Shown one piece after another: positions 50,272 to 59,826 of a stretch of DNA of 64,000 nt. The notes under the pieces were generated by a model, which was not told where the DNA came from, did no database searches, and was given only the letters and a program-made list of their open reading frames with translations. Source of the stretch: Gammaproteobacteria bacterium AqS3 (GTDB lineage Bacteria; Pseudomonadota; Gammaproteobacteria; MEIF01; AqS3); the NCBI GenBank assembly GCA_001750645.1, contig MEIF01000003.1, positions 1 to 64,000 of the forward strand, read 5' to 3'. Position 1 is the first letter of the stretch, and each line of letters begins with the position of its first letter. The translations under genes were made by a program, and so were the position numbers.

Positions 50272-50945
50272 GCCGACTGAGTTGGATCGATGACGATCAA
50301 TTAGAAAAAATTGTCTCGGAAATGCTGTCCCGTGCTGAAAAAGCCAAAGACAAAGCCCACAAAAGAATCAAAACAAACGTTATAGACCCCTTTGCCTCTC
50401 TGGTCACTTCTGCGGTGGTCAATATTAATAACAAAGACCAGCTCTCAAGGGCATTGCAAGATACGTCTGCGATATCTGCCACATCAAATGCTGTTGGCAA
50501 TTTTCATCAAGAAATTCTAGGTGCCATAGAAGGTTTTCGCAATCACGATGCAGGCTATGATTTGGAATGTGCCGAGAAAAAAATCTTGGCAGAAGTGAAA
50601 AACAAACACAACACGATGAATTCGTCTAATCGTGAAAATGTTATTAATAAATTAGCAACAGCGATCAGTCAGAAGCCAAGCAGAGATTGGGCGGCTTATT
50701 TGGTCATCATCATTCCGAAAAAACCTGAGCCGTATAAAAAGCCCATTCCAGGCAAAAGAAATGTGTATGAAATTGACGGCGTGTCCTTCTACAAATTAGC
50801 CACTGGTTCCCCGACAGCTCTGCACGATTTATATCGTGCCGTTGAAAAAATAATCATCGAAAGATATCCCCTTATCAATTCAAAAGATGCCACTGCTCTT
50901 GGCTATTGCCAGGAAGCTTTGGCAGAGGCTTTTGGGACGGAATAA
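50268..50945 (+). CDS. Type II restriction endonuclease, Eco47II family-like
   Basis: Overlaps the MTase by ATGA; RIKTNVIDPFASLVTSAVV, AVGNFHQEILGAIEGF, EKKILAEVKNKHNTMNSSN, YEIDGVSFYKLATGSPTAL match what I recall of the Eco47II family. Confidence 0.72.
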   Translation: MSRLSWIDDDQLEKIVSEMLSRAEKAKDKAHKRIKTNVIDPFASLVTSAVVNINNKDQLSRALQDTSAISATSNAVGNFHQEILGAIEGFRNHDAGYDLECAEKKILAEVKNKHNTMNSSNRENVINKLATAISQKPSRDWAAYLVIIIPKKPEPYKKPIPGKRNVYEIDGVSFYKLATGSPTALHDLYRAVEKIIIERYPLINSKDATALGYCQEALAEAFGTE

Positions 50946-50973
50946 TCCCGGCAAAAACTGATTGGGCAGTCCC

Positions 50974-51570
50974 CTATTCGGGCAGCGGGATGTCCCGGCC
51001 CATGCTGTAGAACTCGGCGTTGGGCTTGATGCCGACCAGGTTGGCCATGCGGTTGCTCATCGCGAAGAAGGCGGCGATGCTGCCGATGTCCCAGATGTCC
51101 TCGTCGTTGAAGCCGCACTCGTGCAGGGCGGCGAAATCGGCCTCGCCGAGGGCGGCGGAGTCATTCGTCACCTTGACGGCGAAGTCGAGCATGGCCCGCT
51201 GGCGGGGGGTGATGTCGGCCTTGCGGTAGTTGGTGGCGATCTGGTCGGCCAGCAGCGGATGCTTGGCGCGGATGCGCAGGATGGCGCCGTGGGCGATGAC
51301 GCAGTAGAGGCAGTTGTTCTCGCCCGAGGTCGCCACCACGATCATCTCGATCTCAGCCTTGGTCAGCACCGACTCGCGGTACATCAGGGCATCGTGGTAG
51401 ACGCTGAAGGCGCGCAGCTCCTCGGGGCGGTGCGCCTTGGCCAGGAATACGTTGGGGATGAATCCGGTCTTTTCCTGAATCTTCAGCACCATCTGCTTCA
51501 GGTCGTCCGGCAGCTCGTTGAGGTCGGGGACGGGATAGCGGCTGAAATCGGTGTTGGCGGCTTGGCTCAT
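50974..51570 (-). CDS. AhpD-like / carboxymuconolactone decarboxylase family, peroxidase-related protein
   Basis: LTKAEIEMIVVATSGENNCLYCVIAHGAILRI (CxxC..H motif), NRMANLVGIKPNAEFYSMGR. Confidence 0.85.
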   Translation of the reverse strand: MSQAANTDFSRYPVPDLNELPDDLKQMVLKIQEKTGFIPNVFLAKAHRPEELRAFSVYHDALMYRESVLTKAEIEMIVVATSGENNCLYCVIAHGAILRIRAKHPLLADQIATNYRKADITPRQRAMLDFAVKVTNDSAALGEADFAALHECGFNDEDIWDIGSIAAFFAMSNRMANLVGIKPNAEFYSMGRDIPLPE

Positions 51571-51649
51571 GGGGGACTCCTGACTGAGGGCGCACAGGGC
51601 GGGCAATATACCCGCTGGCGCCGGTGCGATAAAGCGCCCGCCGCCCGGG

Positions 51650-52147
51650 TCAGTCCTCGATGCGGGTCAGGCCGGCCTGCATCCAGCGCAGGTTGATGCC
51701 GATGCGGCGGCTGTCCGGCGCCGCCCAGGTGTAGGCCAGCGCCATCTCAACCCCCTCCCGGTAGACCGCCAGCTTCAGCACCGGGACGCGCCCGCCGTAG
51801 GAGACCTGGTGCAGCTCGACCTCGTATCCGGTCGCCTCCCCGTCAATCACCACCGGCACCCTGGAGCCGGCGCTGCTCCACCGCAGGCCGGTAATGCGCG
51901 CCCAGCCCTCGCCGCCCTCGAGCTCCTCCCTGCTGAAATACCCGGGCGCCAGGGCCTCGTCCGTCAGATCCCTGCGCACGGCGATCCAGCCGGTGAACTC
52001 GGCCGGCGCCTCGGCCAGGTGCGACTCATCCGGGCTGCCGCCTGGTTCGGCAGATTCGGGGGCGCCGCCGCAGCCGGCGAGCACGAGCGCCCCCAGCAGC
52101 AGCGCCGCACCCGCCGCCCCGCCCCTGCATTGAGCTGTCCATTTCAC
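51650..52147 (-). CDS. Predicted lipoprotein of unknown function
   Basis: GTG start, signal (V)KWTAQCRGGAAGAALLLGALVLAGCGG with lipobox LAGC. Confidence 0.65.
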   Translation of the reverse strand: MKWTAQCRGGAAGAALLLGALVLAGCGGAPESAEPGGSPDESHLAEAPAEFTGWIAVRRDLTDEALAPGYFSREELEGGEGWARITGLRWSSAGSRVPVVIDGEATGYEVELHQVSYGGRVPVLKLAVYREGVEMALAYTWAAPDSRRIGINLRWMQAGLTRIED

Positions 52148-53592
52148 AATCCCCTCCCGGAGCGCTGTGCGGTCCCAGCGCTGACATTCAACATCTGCAT
52201 GACCTCGCCGGCTGCGCGCCGACCCGAGACGAGCGCGGCCTCGACCCCCGGCTGGTGCAGCTGGGTGTGCTCCCCGGCAAACGCCAGCCGCCCCTCGGGC
52301 CTGGCCATTGCAGCGGCAAAGCGCTTCTGGCTGCCGACCGGAAAGTGCGAAAACGCCCCGAGGGCGAAGGGGTTGGCACCCCAGGAAATGGCCGCCTCCT
52401 GCCGCAGCGCTCCCTGCGTCGAGGGGCGCAGCTGCCCCAGCAGATTTTCTGCGGCGGCGGGGTCCTCGGCGAGCAGGCGGTCCAGCCGGGCAGCCGCCTC
52501 GCCCATGGCAAAGACCCCGGCGCGCGCACCGCCCCCGGGCAGCGGCGAGACGAACACGCGCCCGAGCGGGGCGTCGCTCCACAGGTGGGGCGGCAGCCCG
52601 TCCTTCAGCCAGAATTCCTCCTCGGCCCTGAACAGCACCCGGGTCACCGGAACGTAGGCCAGGCTGCGGATGGCGTCGACCTTGGCGGGACTCAGCGGGG
52701 CGTCGATGCGCACCCGACGCAGGGTCGAGAACGGCAGGGTCGAGATGGCCGCCCGGGCGCGCACCCCGGAACCGTCGCTGCAGCGCACCTCGATGAACTC
52801 GCCGGCCTCCGAGATGCGCTCGATGCGGCGGTTGAGCTGCAGGGCGTCGCCGACCTCGGCGCCCAGCCCCTCGGCGACCTGGCTCAGTCCGCCGGCCACC
52901 TGAAAGGTTCCGGCCGGCCTGGAGTTGCGCCGGATCAGCAGCGTGCGCAGCAGGTCGGTCCAGGAGATGTCGCGAATGTCGTGGGCGTTGAGGTTGGCGG
53001 CGATCAGGTGCAGCGCCGCCTCGGATGCCCCCCGGCCTTTCAGATAGTCGGCGAGCGGGATGTCCCACTGCTGCCAGTCGGGGCCGCCCCAGCCGTCCAG
53101 ATCCGCAGCCGGCAGCTGCCTGGGCAGGTAGCGCTGCAGCAGCCGCCACGGCTGCGCACCGCGCTCATCCTCGGTCAGATCGGCGCTGAGCTCGCTCGCC
53201 GCCCACTGCTCCTGAGACATCAGCTCGCCGCCGATCGAGAGTGCATAGCCGCGCGGATACGCCCCCTCCAGAGAGGCCTCGCCGATGCCATAGCGCTGCA
53301 TCAGCCCGAGCAGCTCGGCGTAGCTGCGCCCCATTTCAGTGGCTCCGGCCTCGGGCGCCCCGGGCAGCTCCGTCAGCGAGCGAACCCGTCCGCCGATGCG
53401 GTCCGATCCCTCCAGCAGCACGACCTCGAGCCCGGCCTCTCGCAGCAGGGAGGCGGCATGCAGTCCGGCCATGCCGGCCCCGAGCACGGCGACGTCGGCG
53501 CTCTGCGGCGGGCGCGCACAGCCGAACGGCATCGAGGCGGCGCCCAGCAGCGCCGCCGAGCCCAGCAAAAAATGCCGGCGATCGGGGCTCAT
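52144..53592 (-). CDS. FAD-dependent amine oxidase with Tat-like signal
   Basis: MSPDRRHFLLGSAALLG; DVAVLGAGMAGLHAASLLREAGLEVVLLEGSDRIGGRVRS; LAFAGEHTQLHQPGVEAALVSGRRAA. Confidence 0.85.
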   Translation of the reverse strand: MSPDRRHFLLGSAALLGAASMPFGCARPPQSADVAVLGAGMAGLHAASLLREAGLEVVLLEGSDRIGGRVRSLTELPGAPEAGATEMGRSYAELLGLMQRYGIGEASLEGAYPRGYALSIGGELMSQEQWAASELSADLTEDERGAQPWRLLQRYLPRQLPAADLDGWGGPDWQQWDIPLADYLKGRGASEAALHLIAANLNAHDIRDISWTDLLRTLLIRRNSRPAGTFQVAGGLSQVAEGLGAEVGDALQLNRRIERISEAGEFIEVRCSDGSGVRARAAISTLPFSTLRRVRIDAPLSPAKVDAIRSLAYVPVTRVLFRAEEEFWLKDGLPPHLWSDAPLGRVFVSPLPGGGARAGVFAMGEAAARLDRLLAEDPAAAENLLGQLRPSTQGALRQEAAISWGANPFALGAFSHFPVGSQKRFAAAMARPEGRLAFAGEHTQLHQPGVEAALVSGRRAAGEVMQMLNVSAGTAQRSGRGL

Positions 53593-54764
53593 TCGCTCCC
53601 CTCCTCCAGCAGCGTTCCGCGCTCCGTCAGGGCGGCGATCTGATCGGCCGTGTAGCCGATCTCGGCCAGCACCTCGGCGCCGTGCTCGCCGATCCTGGGC
53701 AGGCGAAAATCGGCCTCGGCCGGCTCCTCCCGGTAGCGGATCGGCACGCCGAGATGCGGGTTGCCGGCATCGTCATGAACCAGCATGCCGCGCTCCGCCA
53801 GGTGGGCATCGCCCAGTGCGCTGTGCAGGTCGCGCACCGGGGCGTAGCAGACGTCCTTGTCGGCAAACCAGTCGTTCCAGTAATCCAGGGTCTGCCCCGC
53901 AAACACCTCGCGCAGAAACTCCCTGACCGGATCCTGAACCGGCCCGGGCGGCTGCCGGCACAGCTCGACCAGGTCGTCCCGACCCAGCGCCCCCAGCAGG
54001 TTTTCGGCGAACTTGATCTCGGAGCCGCCGATGACGATGTGGGCGCCGTCGGCGGTGGCGTAGAGCTGATTCATGGCGGCGCCGCCCCAGGAGCGCTCGT
54101 GCTTGGGCACCGGCGATCGCCCCTCGGCAAACACCGGCCCGAGCGCATTCGGCAGCCACGCCACGGCTGCATCCTGCATCGAGATGTCGAGGCAGTCCCC
54201 GGCGCCGGTCTGGGTGCGGCGGTAGAGCGCCATCAGAATGCCGCCGAAGGCCATCAGCGACGCCGCCATATCGCTGACCGGCATCCCCGGGGCGGCCGGG
54301 GCGTCATCGGCGCCGAGGTTGAGGCTGATCAGTCCCGAGTCGGCCTGCACGACCAGATCGTGCGCCGGCTTGAGGCGCTTGGGTCCGCTCTGCCCGTAGG
54401 CCGAGATCGAGCAGTAGATCAGACCCGGGGCGCGCGCCCTGACGGTTTCATAGTCAAACCCGAGGCGCTCGGCCACCCCCGGGCGAAAGGCCTCGATCAG
54501 CACGTCGGCCTCTTTGCACAGATCCAGCAGCGCCCGCAGCCCCTCCGGGTGCTTGAGGTTCAGGCAGATGCTGCGCTTGCCGCGGTGGGTGTTGCGGAAC
54601 CAGACGCTGTGGCCGTCCCGCTCGAGCCCGATCCGGCGGTTGGGCTCGCCGCCGGGCGGCTCAACGGCGATGACGTCGGCGCCGTGGTCGGCCATCATCA
54701 TGCTCAGGTGCGGACCGGGCAGGAAGAGCGAGAGGTCCAGCACCCTGACCCCCTCGAGCTTCAC
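53589..54764 (-). CDS. CaiB/BaiF (type III) CoA-transferase
   Basis: MKLEGVRVLDLSLFLPGPHLSMMMADHGADVIAVEPPGGEPNR, GKRSICLNLKHPEGLRALLDLCKEADVLIEAFRPGVAERLG. Confidence 0.9.
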   Translation of the reverse strand: MKLEGVRVLDLSLFLPGPHLSMMMADHGADVIAVEPPGGEPNRRIGLERDGHSVWFRNTHRGKRSICLNLKHPEGLRALLDLCKEADVLIEAFRPGVAERLGFDYETVRARAPGLIYCSISAYGQSGPKRLKPAHDLVVQADSGLISLNLGADDAPAAPGMPVSDMAASLMAFGGILMALYRRTQTGAGDCLDISMQDAAVAWLPNALGPVFAEGRSPVPKHERSWGGAAMNQLYATADGAHIVIGGSEIKFAENLLGALGRDDLVELCRQPPGPVQDPVREFLREVFAGQTLDYWNDWFADKDVCYAPVRDLHSALGDAHLAERGMLVHDDAGNPHLGVPIRYREEPAEADFRLPRIGEHGAEVLAEIGYTADQIAALTERGTLLEEGSE

Positions 54765-55972
54765 GCGCCCCTCGCCCCGATGACGCCGGCGGCGGCGAGG
54801 TCGTCAATCTCGCCGTCGGAATAGCCCAGCTCGGCCAGCAGTTCGGCGGTGTCGGCTCCGAGCGCCGAGGCCGCGCACGCATCCAGGCGCGCACCGTCGA
54901 TGCGCAGCGGATTGGCCAGGGCGCGCAGCGGGGACTGCCTCTCGGGGTGGGCGAACTCGGTGATCGAGCGGTTGGCTTCCAGCCAGGGGTTGTCCAGCGC
55001 CCTGGGCAGGTCGTAGATGGGGGCGACCGGCACGCGACCCGAGAGCCGCTCGACCCAGTCGGCCGTCGGGGCGCGGGCGAATTCGCCGTCGAGGATTTCG
55101 GTCAGCGCCTCCCTGTGCTCTCTCCGGGCGGCGACATCGGCAAAGCGGGGATCCCGACCGAGGGCCTCGCACCCCAGCACCTCCAGCAGGGCGTCCCAGA
55201 ACTTGGGGGTCATCGCCATCACAAACAGCCAGCCGTCGGCGCTGGTGTAGAGCTGGCAGGGCACGGTGGCCGGGTGCGCCGAGCGGCTCAGGCGCTCGGT
55301 GACGTGACCGCCGTTGAGATACCAGGTGGCGGGATAGCTGAGCTGGTGCAGGGCGACGTCGAACAGGCTGACATCGATATCGCCGCCGTCGCCGCCCCGG
55401 CTGACGCGCAGCAGCCCCGCCAGCAGACCGAGCGAGCAGACCGCCCCGGTCATGAAATCGACCATCGACAGGCCGAAGCGCGCCGGCGGCGTCCCCGGCT
55501 CGCCGGTCAGGTGCATGAAGCCGGCCTCGGCCTGCATCAGGTAGTCGTAGCCGGGCCAGTCGGCGCGCTCGCTGCCGCGCCCGTAGGCCGACAGATGGGC
55601 GCAGATGATCTTGGGGTTGACCGGGCCGAGCCCGGCGTAGTCGATCCCCAGCTTGGCGGGCTGGTCGCCGCGCAGGTTGTTGCTGACGGCGTCGGCTTTT
55701 TCGACCAGGCGGTGCAGGATTTCGCGCCCGGAGTCGGACTTGAGGTTGAGCGCCAGGCTCTTCTTGTTCTGGTTGAAGGTCTGGAAAAACTGGCTGTCGC
55801 CGTCGCCGAGAAAGTGCGGGCCGGTGATGCGCGAGATGTCGCCGGCGCCGGGCGGCTCGATCTTGATGACCTGGGCGCCGAGCTGGGCGAGGTAGAGCGT
55901 GCCGTAGGGGCCGGCGCCGTACTGCTCGACGGCGATGATGCGCACCCCGTCCAGCGGCAGCGGGCGGCTCAT
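54761..55972 (-). CDS. CaiB/BaiF (type III) CoA-transferase
   Basis: MSRPLPLDGVRIIAVEQYGAGPYGTLYLAQLGAQVIKIEPPGAGDISR, NKKSLALNLKSDSGREILHRLVEKADAVSNNLRGD. Confidence 0.9.
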   Translation of the reverse strand: MSRPLPLDGVRIIAVEQYGAGPYGTLYLAQLGAQVIKIEPPGAGDISRITGPHFLGDGDSQFFQTFNQNKKSLALNLKSDSGREILHRLVEKADAVSNNLRGDQPAKLGIDYAGLGPVNPKIICAHLSAYGRGSERADWPGYDYLMQAEAGFMHLTGEPGTPPARFGLSMVDFMTGAVCSLGLLAGLLRVSRGGDGGDIDVSLFDVALHQLSYPATWYLNGGHVTERLSRSAHPATVPCQLYTSADGWLFVMAMTPKFWDALLEVLGCEALGRDPRFADVAARREHREALTEILDGEFARAPTADWVERLSGRVPVAPIYDLPRALDNPWLEANRSITEFAHPERQSPLRALANPLRIDGARLDACAASALGADTAELLAELGYSDGEIDDLAAAGVIGARGA

Positions 55973-57132
55973 GCCGGATTGCGCTCGATCAGCTGGCGGG
56001 CGATGATGATGCGCTGCATCTCGTTGGTGCCCTCGCCGATGCACATCAGCAGCGCATCCCGGTAGTAGCGCTCGATGTCGTATTCCTTGGAGTAGCTGTA
56101 GCCGCCGAAAATCCGCATGGCCTCCTCGGCGCAGAACACCGCCGCCTCGCTGGCGAAGTACTTGGCGATGCCGGCCTCCATGTCGCAGCGCTCGCCGGCG
56201 TCAAAGGCGGCCGCCGCCGAGCGCACCAGCAGGCGCGCGGCCTCGACGCGGGCGGCCATCTCGCCGAGCTTCAGCTGGATCGCTTGGTGCTGGGCAATGG
56301 GCTTGCCGAAGGTCTTGCGCTCCTGGGCGTAGCGCACCGCCAGATCGAGCGCGCCCCTGGCCATGCCCGAACCGCGCGCGGCGACGTTGATGCGGCCCAG
56401 CTCCAGCCCGCCGACGGTCTGGTAGAAGCCCCTGCCCTCCTCGGCGCCGATCAGGTTCTCTGCCGGGACGCGGAAATCCTCAAAGGCCAGCTCGCAGGTG
56501 TCGATGGCCCGGTAGCCCAGCTTCTCGAGCTTGCGGATGCGCAGGCCGGGTTTGGGGGCGCCGGCAGCGTCCCGGGTCTCGACAAACAGCAGGCTCATGC
56601 CGGCCCGCGGCGGCGCCGCATCGGGGTCGGTCTTGACCAGCAGCCCCAGGCAGTTGCCGTGCAGCGAGTTGGTGATCCAGGTCTTGCCGCCGTTGACGAC
56701 GTATTCGTCGCCGTCCCGCCGGGCGTGGGTGCGAATGCCGGCCAGGTCGGTGCCGGCGTCCGGCTCGGTCAGGGCGATGCCGCCCCTGAGCTCGCCGCTC
56801 GCCATGCGCCCCAGCCAGCGCCGCTTCTGCTCCTCGGTGCCGGTGCGCTGCAGGCAGGATGCGGCGATCAGGTGCGAGTTGAAGATGCCGGTCGGGGCCA
56901 TCCAGTGCCGGGCGATCTCCTCGACGATGCCGCTGTAGACCGACGCCGGCAGGCCGAGCCCGCCGTGCTCGGCATCAATCGTGGCACCGAACAGCCCGAG
57001 CTCCTTCATCTGCTCGACCAGGTCGTGCGGGTAGCTGTCCTCGTGGTCGTGCTGCATGGCCCGGGGGCGCACCTCGGCCGCAGCCCACTTGGCGATGGCG
57101 TCCAGGATGAGGGCGTGTTCGTCTGCCGCCAC
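55969..57132 (-). CDS. Acyl-CoA dehydrogenase
   Basis: GGIALTEPDAGTDLAGIRTHARRDGDEYVVNGGKTWITNS; RIFGGYSYSKEYDIERYYRDALLMCIGEGTNEMQRIIIARQLI. Confidence 0.93.
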   Translation of the reverse strand: MAADEHALILDAIAKWAAAEVRPRAMQHDHEDSYPHDLVEQMKELGLFGATIDAEHGGLGLPASVYSGIVEEIARHWMAPTGIFNSHLIAASCLQRTGTEEQKRRWLGRMASGELRGGIALTEPDAGTDLAGIRTHARRDGDEYVVNGGKTWITNSLHGNCLGLLVKTDPDAAPPRAGMSLLFVETRDAAGAPKPGLRIRKLEKLGYRAIDTCELAFEDFRVPAENLIGAEEGRGFYQTVGGLELGRINVAARGSGMARGALDLAVRYAQERKTFGKPIAQHQAIQLKLGEMAARVEAARLLVRSAAAAFDAGERCDMEAGIAKYFASEAAVFCAEEAMRIFGGYSYSKEYDIERYYRDALLMCIGEGTNEMQRIIIARQLIERNPA

Positions 57133-57136
57133 GGCG

Positions 57137-57679
57137 CTATGCCCCGCCGGAGCGGCTCTGCCCCTCGCGCAGCCTGTCCTCGACGCCGTGACCCCGCTTG
57201 GGGATCAGCATCTTGCGCACAAAGCTGCAGACCAGCGCGCCGTCCTGGTTGTGGCCGAGCGTCTTGATCGTGACGATGCCCTGGTTGGGGCGCGAGGCGG
57301 ACTCGCGCTTTTCGAGCACCTCGGATTCGGAGTAGAGCGTGTCGCCGGCGAACAGCGGGTGGGTCAGGCGGATGTCGTCCCAGCCCAGGTTGGCAATGGC
57401 CTTCTGGCTGACGTCGGAGACGCTCATGCCGACCATGATCGCCACGGTCAGCGGGCTGCAGACGATGCACTTGCCAAACTCGCTGGCGGCGGCGAACTCG
57501 GCGTCAAAGTGAATCGGGTGCGTGTTCATGGTCAGCAGCGTGAACCAGGTGTTGTCGGCCTCGGTGACGGTGCGCCCGGGGCGGTGCTCGTAGATATCGC
57601 CGATGACGAAGTCCTCGTAGTAGCGTCCGAACGATTCGCGGTAGCGGTTTTCTCCGACTGGATCTGCTTGCTTGACCAT
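57137..57679 (-). CDS. MaoC family dehydratase
   Basis: GRYYEDFVIGDIYEHRPGRTVTEADNTWFTLLTMNTHPIHFDAEFAA...LFAGDTLYSESEVLEKRES. Confidence 0.88.
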   Translation of the reverse strand: MVKQADPVGENRYRESFGRYYEDFVIGDIYEHRPGRTVTEADNTWFTLLTMNTHPIHFDAEFAAASEFGKCIVCSPLTVAIMVGMSVSDVSQKAIANLGWDDIRLTHPLFAGDTLYSESEVLEKRESASRPNQGIVTIKTLGHNQDGALVCSFVRKMLIPKRGHGVEDRLREGQSRSGGA

Positions 57680-57721
57680 GGGTGCTCTCCTCAGTGCGTG
57701 GGCGGATAGTAGATGAAGGCC

Positions 57722-58615
57722 TCAGGTGACCGGGCGCAGCGGGGGGCGCACCGGCCTGTCCGGGTGCAGCTGCTGCCAGCGCTCGGCAATGGCGCGCCGG
57801 GTCGCGATCCAGACGTCCGGGTGGCGGTGCACGTGGGCGAAGAACTCATCGAGGGCGCCGATGCGGCCCGGGCGGCCGATGATGCGCAGGTGCAGGCCGA
57901 GGGACATCATTCGCAGCGCCCCGGCGGCGGCCTCGGCGTAGAGCACGTCAAAGGATTTTTTGGCGTAGTCGAGCCAGTCCGAGACGCCCAACCCGGGGTC
58001 GATCCACATTTTCATGTCGTTGGAATCGAGCGCGTAGGGGACGATGAGCAGGGGCTGATCCGAGCCCTCGACGGCGGTCCAGAACGGCGCATCGCCGCTG
58101 TAGTCGTCCATGCAGTAGAGAAAGCCGGCGCGCTGCAGCAGCCTGCGCGTCGCCGGGGTGTGCAGGTAGCGCGACAGCCAGCCGACCGGGCGCTTGCCGG
58201 TGCTGGCCTCGATGCTGACAGCGGCACGCTCGATGAAGTCGCGCTCCTGAGCCTCGTCCATGCCGAATTGGTGTACCCAGCGGTGGCCGTGCGCACAGGG
58301 CTCGTGCGCCCCCTCGGCAATGTATTCGGCGATGTGGCCGGCGCGCTCCAGCGCCACTGCGGCGGCGGCGAAGGTCGCCGTGATGCCGTGCCGGTCGAGC
58401 AGGCCGCGGACGCGCTCGAAGCCCTCCCGGAGGCCGTATTCGTAGTTGCTCTCATTGCCGTAGTTGCGGATCGAGCGGCGCAGTGCAATGCCGAGCTCGT
58501 CGACCGGCTCGGGGTGCTCGTCGCCGTCGGCGATGCTGGCCTCGGCGCCCTCCTCGACATTGACGACGATCGAGACCGCAAGGTGCGAGCCGTCGGGCCA
58601 GGCCGGCTGGGTCAA
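57722..58615 (-). CDS. Polysaccharide deacetylase family protein (PuuE/allantoinase-like), probable TTG start
   Basis: TQPAWPDGSHLAVSIVVNVEEGAE; ATFAAAAVALERAGHIAEYIAEGAHEPCAHGHRWVHQF; overlaps the SDR stop. Confidence 0.78.
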   Translation of the reverse strand: MTQPAWPDGSHLAVSIVVNVEEGAEASIADGDEHPEPVDELGIALRRSIRNYGNESNYEYGLREGFERVRGLLDRHGITATFAAAAVALERAGHIAEYIAEGAHEPCAHGHRWVHQFGMDEAQERDFIERAAVSIEASTGKRPVGWLSRYLHTPATRRLLQRAGFLYCMDDYSGDAPFWTAVEGSDQPLLIVPYALDSNDMKMWIDPGLGVSDWLDYAKKSFDVLYAEAAAGALRMMSLGLHLRIIGRPGRIGALDEFFAHVHRHPDVWIATRRAIAERWQQLHPDRPVRPPLRPVT

Positions 58616-59439
58616 TGGTATTCCTCGCCGCCGGAGACGTTCATGCACTCGCCGGTGACGTAGCACGCCTGATCCGACGCCAGAAACGCGCAGGCGTCGG
58701 CGATGTCCCGCTGCCGGCCCGGCCTGCCGAGCGGAATGCGCGCGCGCATCGCCGCCAGATAGTCGTCCTCGCTGAGCCCCTGCAGCTGCGAAAAGTGACT
58801 GTTCTGCCAGGCCCCCAGCCCGGTCGTGATGTGGTTCGGGCAGACCGTGTTGACGCGCACGCCGCTCTCGCCCAGCTCGAGCGCCGCCGAGCGCGTCAGC
58901 CCGACCAGGCCGTGCTTCGAGGCCGTATAGGCGCTGGCGTGGCCGAAGCCCGACTTCGAGGCCTGGCTGCCGATGTTGATGATGCTGCCGGCGCCCTGCT
59001 TCTGCATCTGCGCACCGGCGTATTTGATGCCGAGGAAGGCCCCGCGCAGGTTGACGTCGAGAACTGTGTCCCACTCCTGCACCGACATCTCGACGATGGG
59101 CTTCATCAGGTAGCCGACCCCGGCGTTGTTGACCCAGATATCCAGCCGCCCGTGGGTGGCGACGACGGCCTGCACCGCAGCGGCGACATCGGTCTCGCTG
59201 GTGACATCGCAGGCCAGGGTCAGCGTGTCCTCAGCGCCCAGTGCATCGGCCAGCCGGCGCATTTCGTCGAGCTCGCCAATGGCGCCGCTCGGGAAGTGCT
59301 CGCCCCTGGGGGCGCCGATGTCTGTCAGGACGACGCTGCAGCCCTCCTCGTGCAGGCGCCGTGCGATCGCAAAGCCGATGCCCGCCTCCCGGCCCGAGCC
59401 GGTGACGACGGCGACCTTGCCGCTGAGGTCTTGGTACAC
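58612..59439 (-). CDS. Short-chain dehydrogenase/reductase
   Basis: GKVAVVTGSGREAGIGFAIARRLHEEG, WVNNAGVGYL, INIGSQASKSGFGHASAYTASKHGLVGLTRSAALELG. Confidence 0.92.
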   Translation of the reverse strand: MYQDLSGKVAVVTGSGREAGIGFAIARRLHEEGCSVVLTDIGAPRGEHFPSGAIGELDEMRRLADALGAEDTLTLACDVTSETDVAAAVQAVVATHGRLDIWVNNAGVGYLMKPIVEMSVQEWDTVLDVNLRGAFLGIKYAGAQMQKQGAGSIINIGSQASKSGFGHASAYTASKHGLVGLTRSAALELGESGVRVNTVCPNHITTGLGAWQNSHFSQLQGLSEDDYLAAMRARIPLGRPGRQRDIADACAFLASDQACYVTGECMNVSGGEEYH

Positions 59440-59442
59440 GCC

Positions 59443-59757
59443 TCAGACCGGTTCGGTCAGGATGAAAATCGGGTTGTCGGTCCACTCCTGGTACTGCGCG
59501 GCGACCTGCTGCATGGCCTCGCTGGCGGCCATCTCGCTCGCCAGACCCTCGACGCTGTTGACCTCGAGCACCTCGATGTACTGATAGGGCGGGGCCTCGT
59601 CCGAGCCGAATATCCCGGTCGCGCGCAGCAGGTCAAAGCCGTCGATGGATTTCAGGCTGGTGGCCGACGGAATGTCGACCTCCCTCGCCCACTTCTCATA
59701 AGCAGCCGGGTCCTTGCCCGGCTTGAGATTGCAAATCACGATGATCTTGGTTGACAT
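59443..59757 (-). CDS. Small REDY/HapK-like dimeric alpha/beta-barrel protein
   Basis: IIVICNLKPGKDPAAYEKWAREVDIPSATSLKSIDGFDLLRATGIFGSDEAPPYQYIEVLEVN...FILTEPV. Confidence 0.6.
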   Translation of the reverse strand: MSTKIIVICNLKPGKDPAAYEKWAREVDIPSATSLKSIDGFDLLRATGIFGSDEAPPYQYIEVLEVNSVEGLASEMAASEAMQQVAAQYQEWTDNPIFILTEPV

Positions 59758-59826
59758 GGACTGATCCTCCCAAATAGGTCAAAGCCGGGCGGAATGGTAT
59801 AACAATATGGCTTTTGACTGGTGCGC

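Noticed and set aside
52255-54824. Long plus-strand ORFs (52255-53643 and 53241-54824)
   Set aside because: Antisense to amine oxidase and CoA-transferase genes; composition typical of GC-rich shadow frames.
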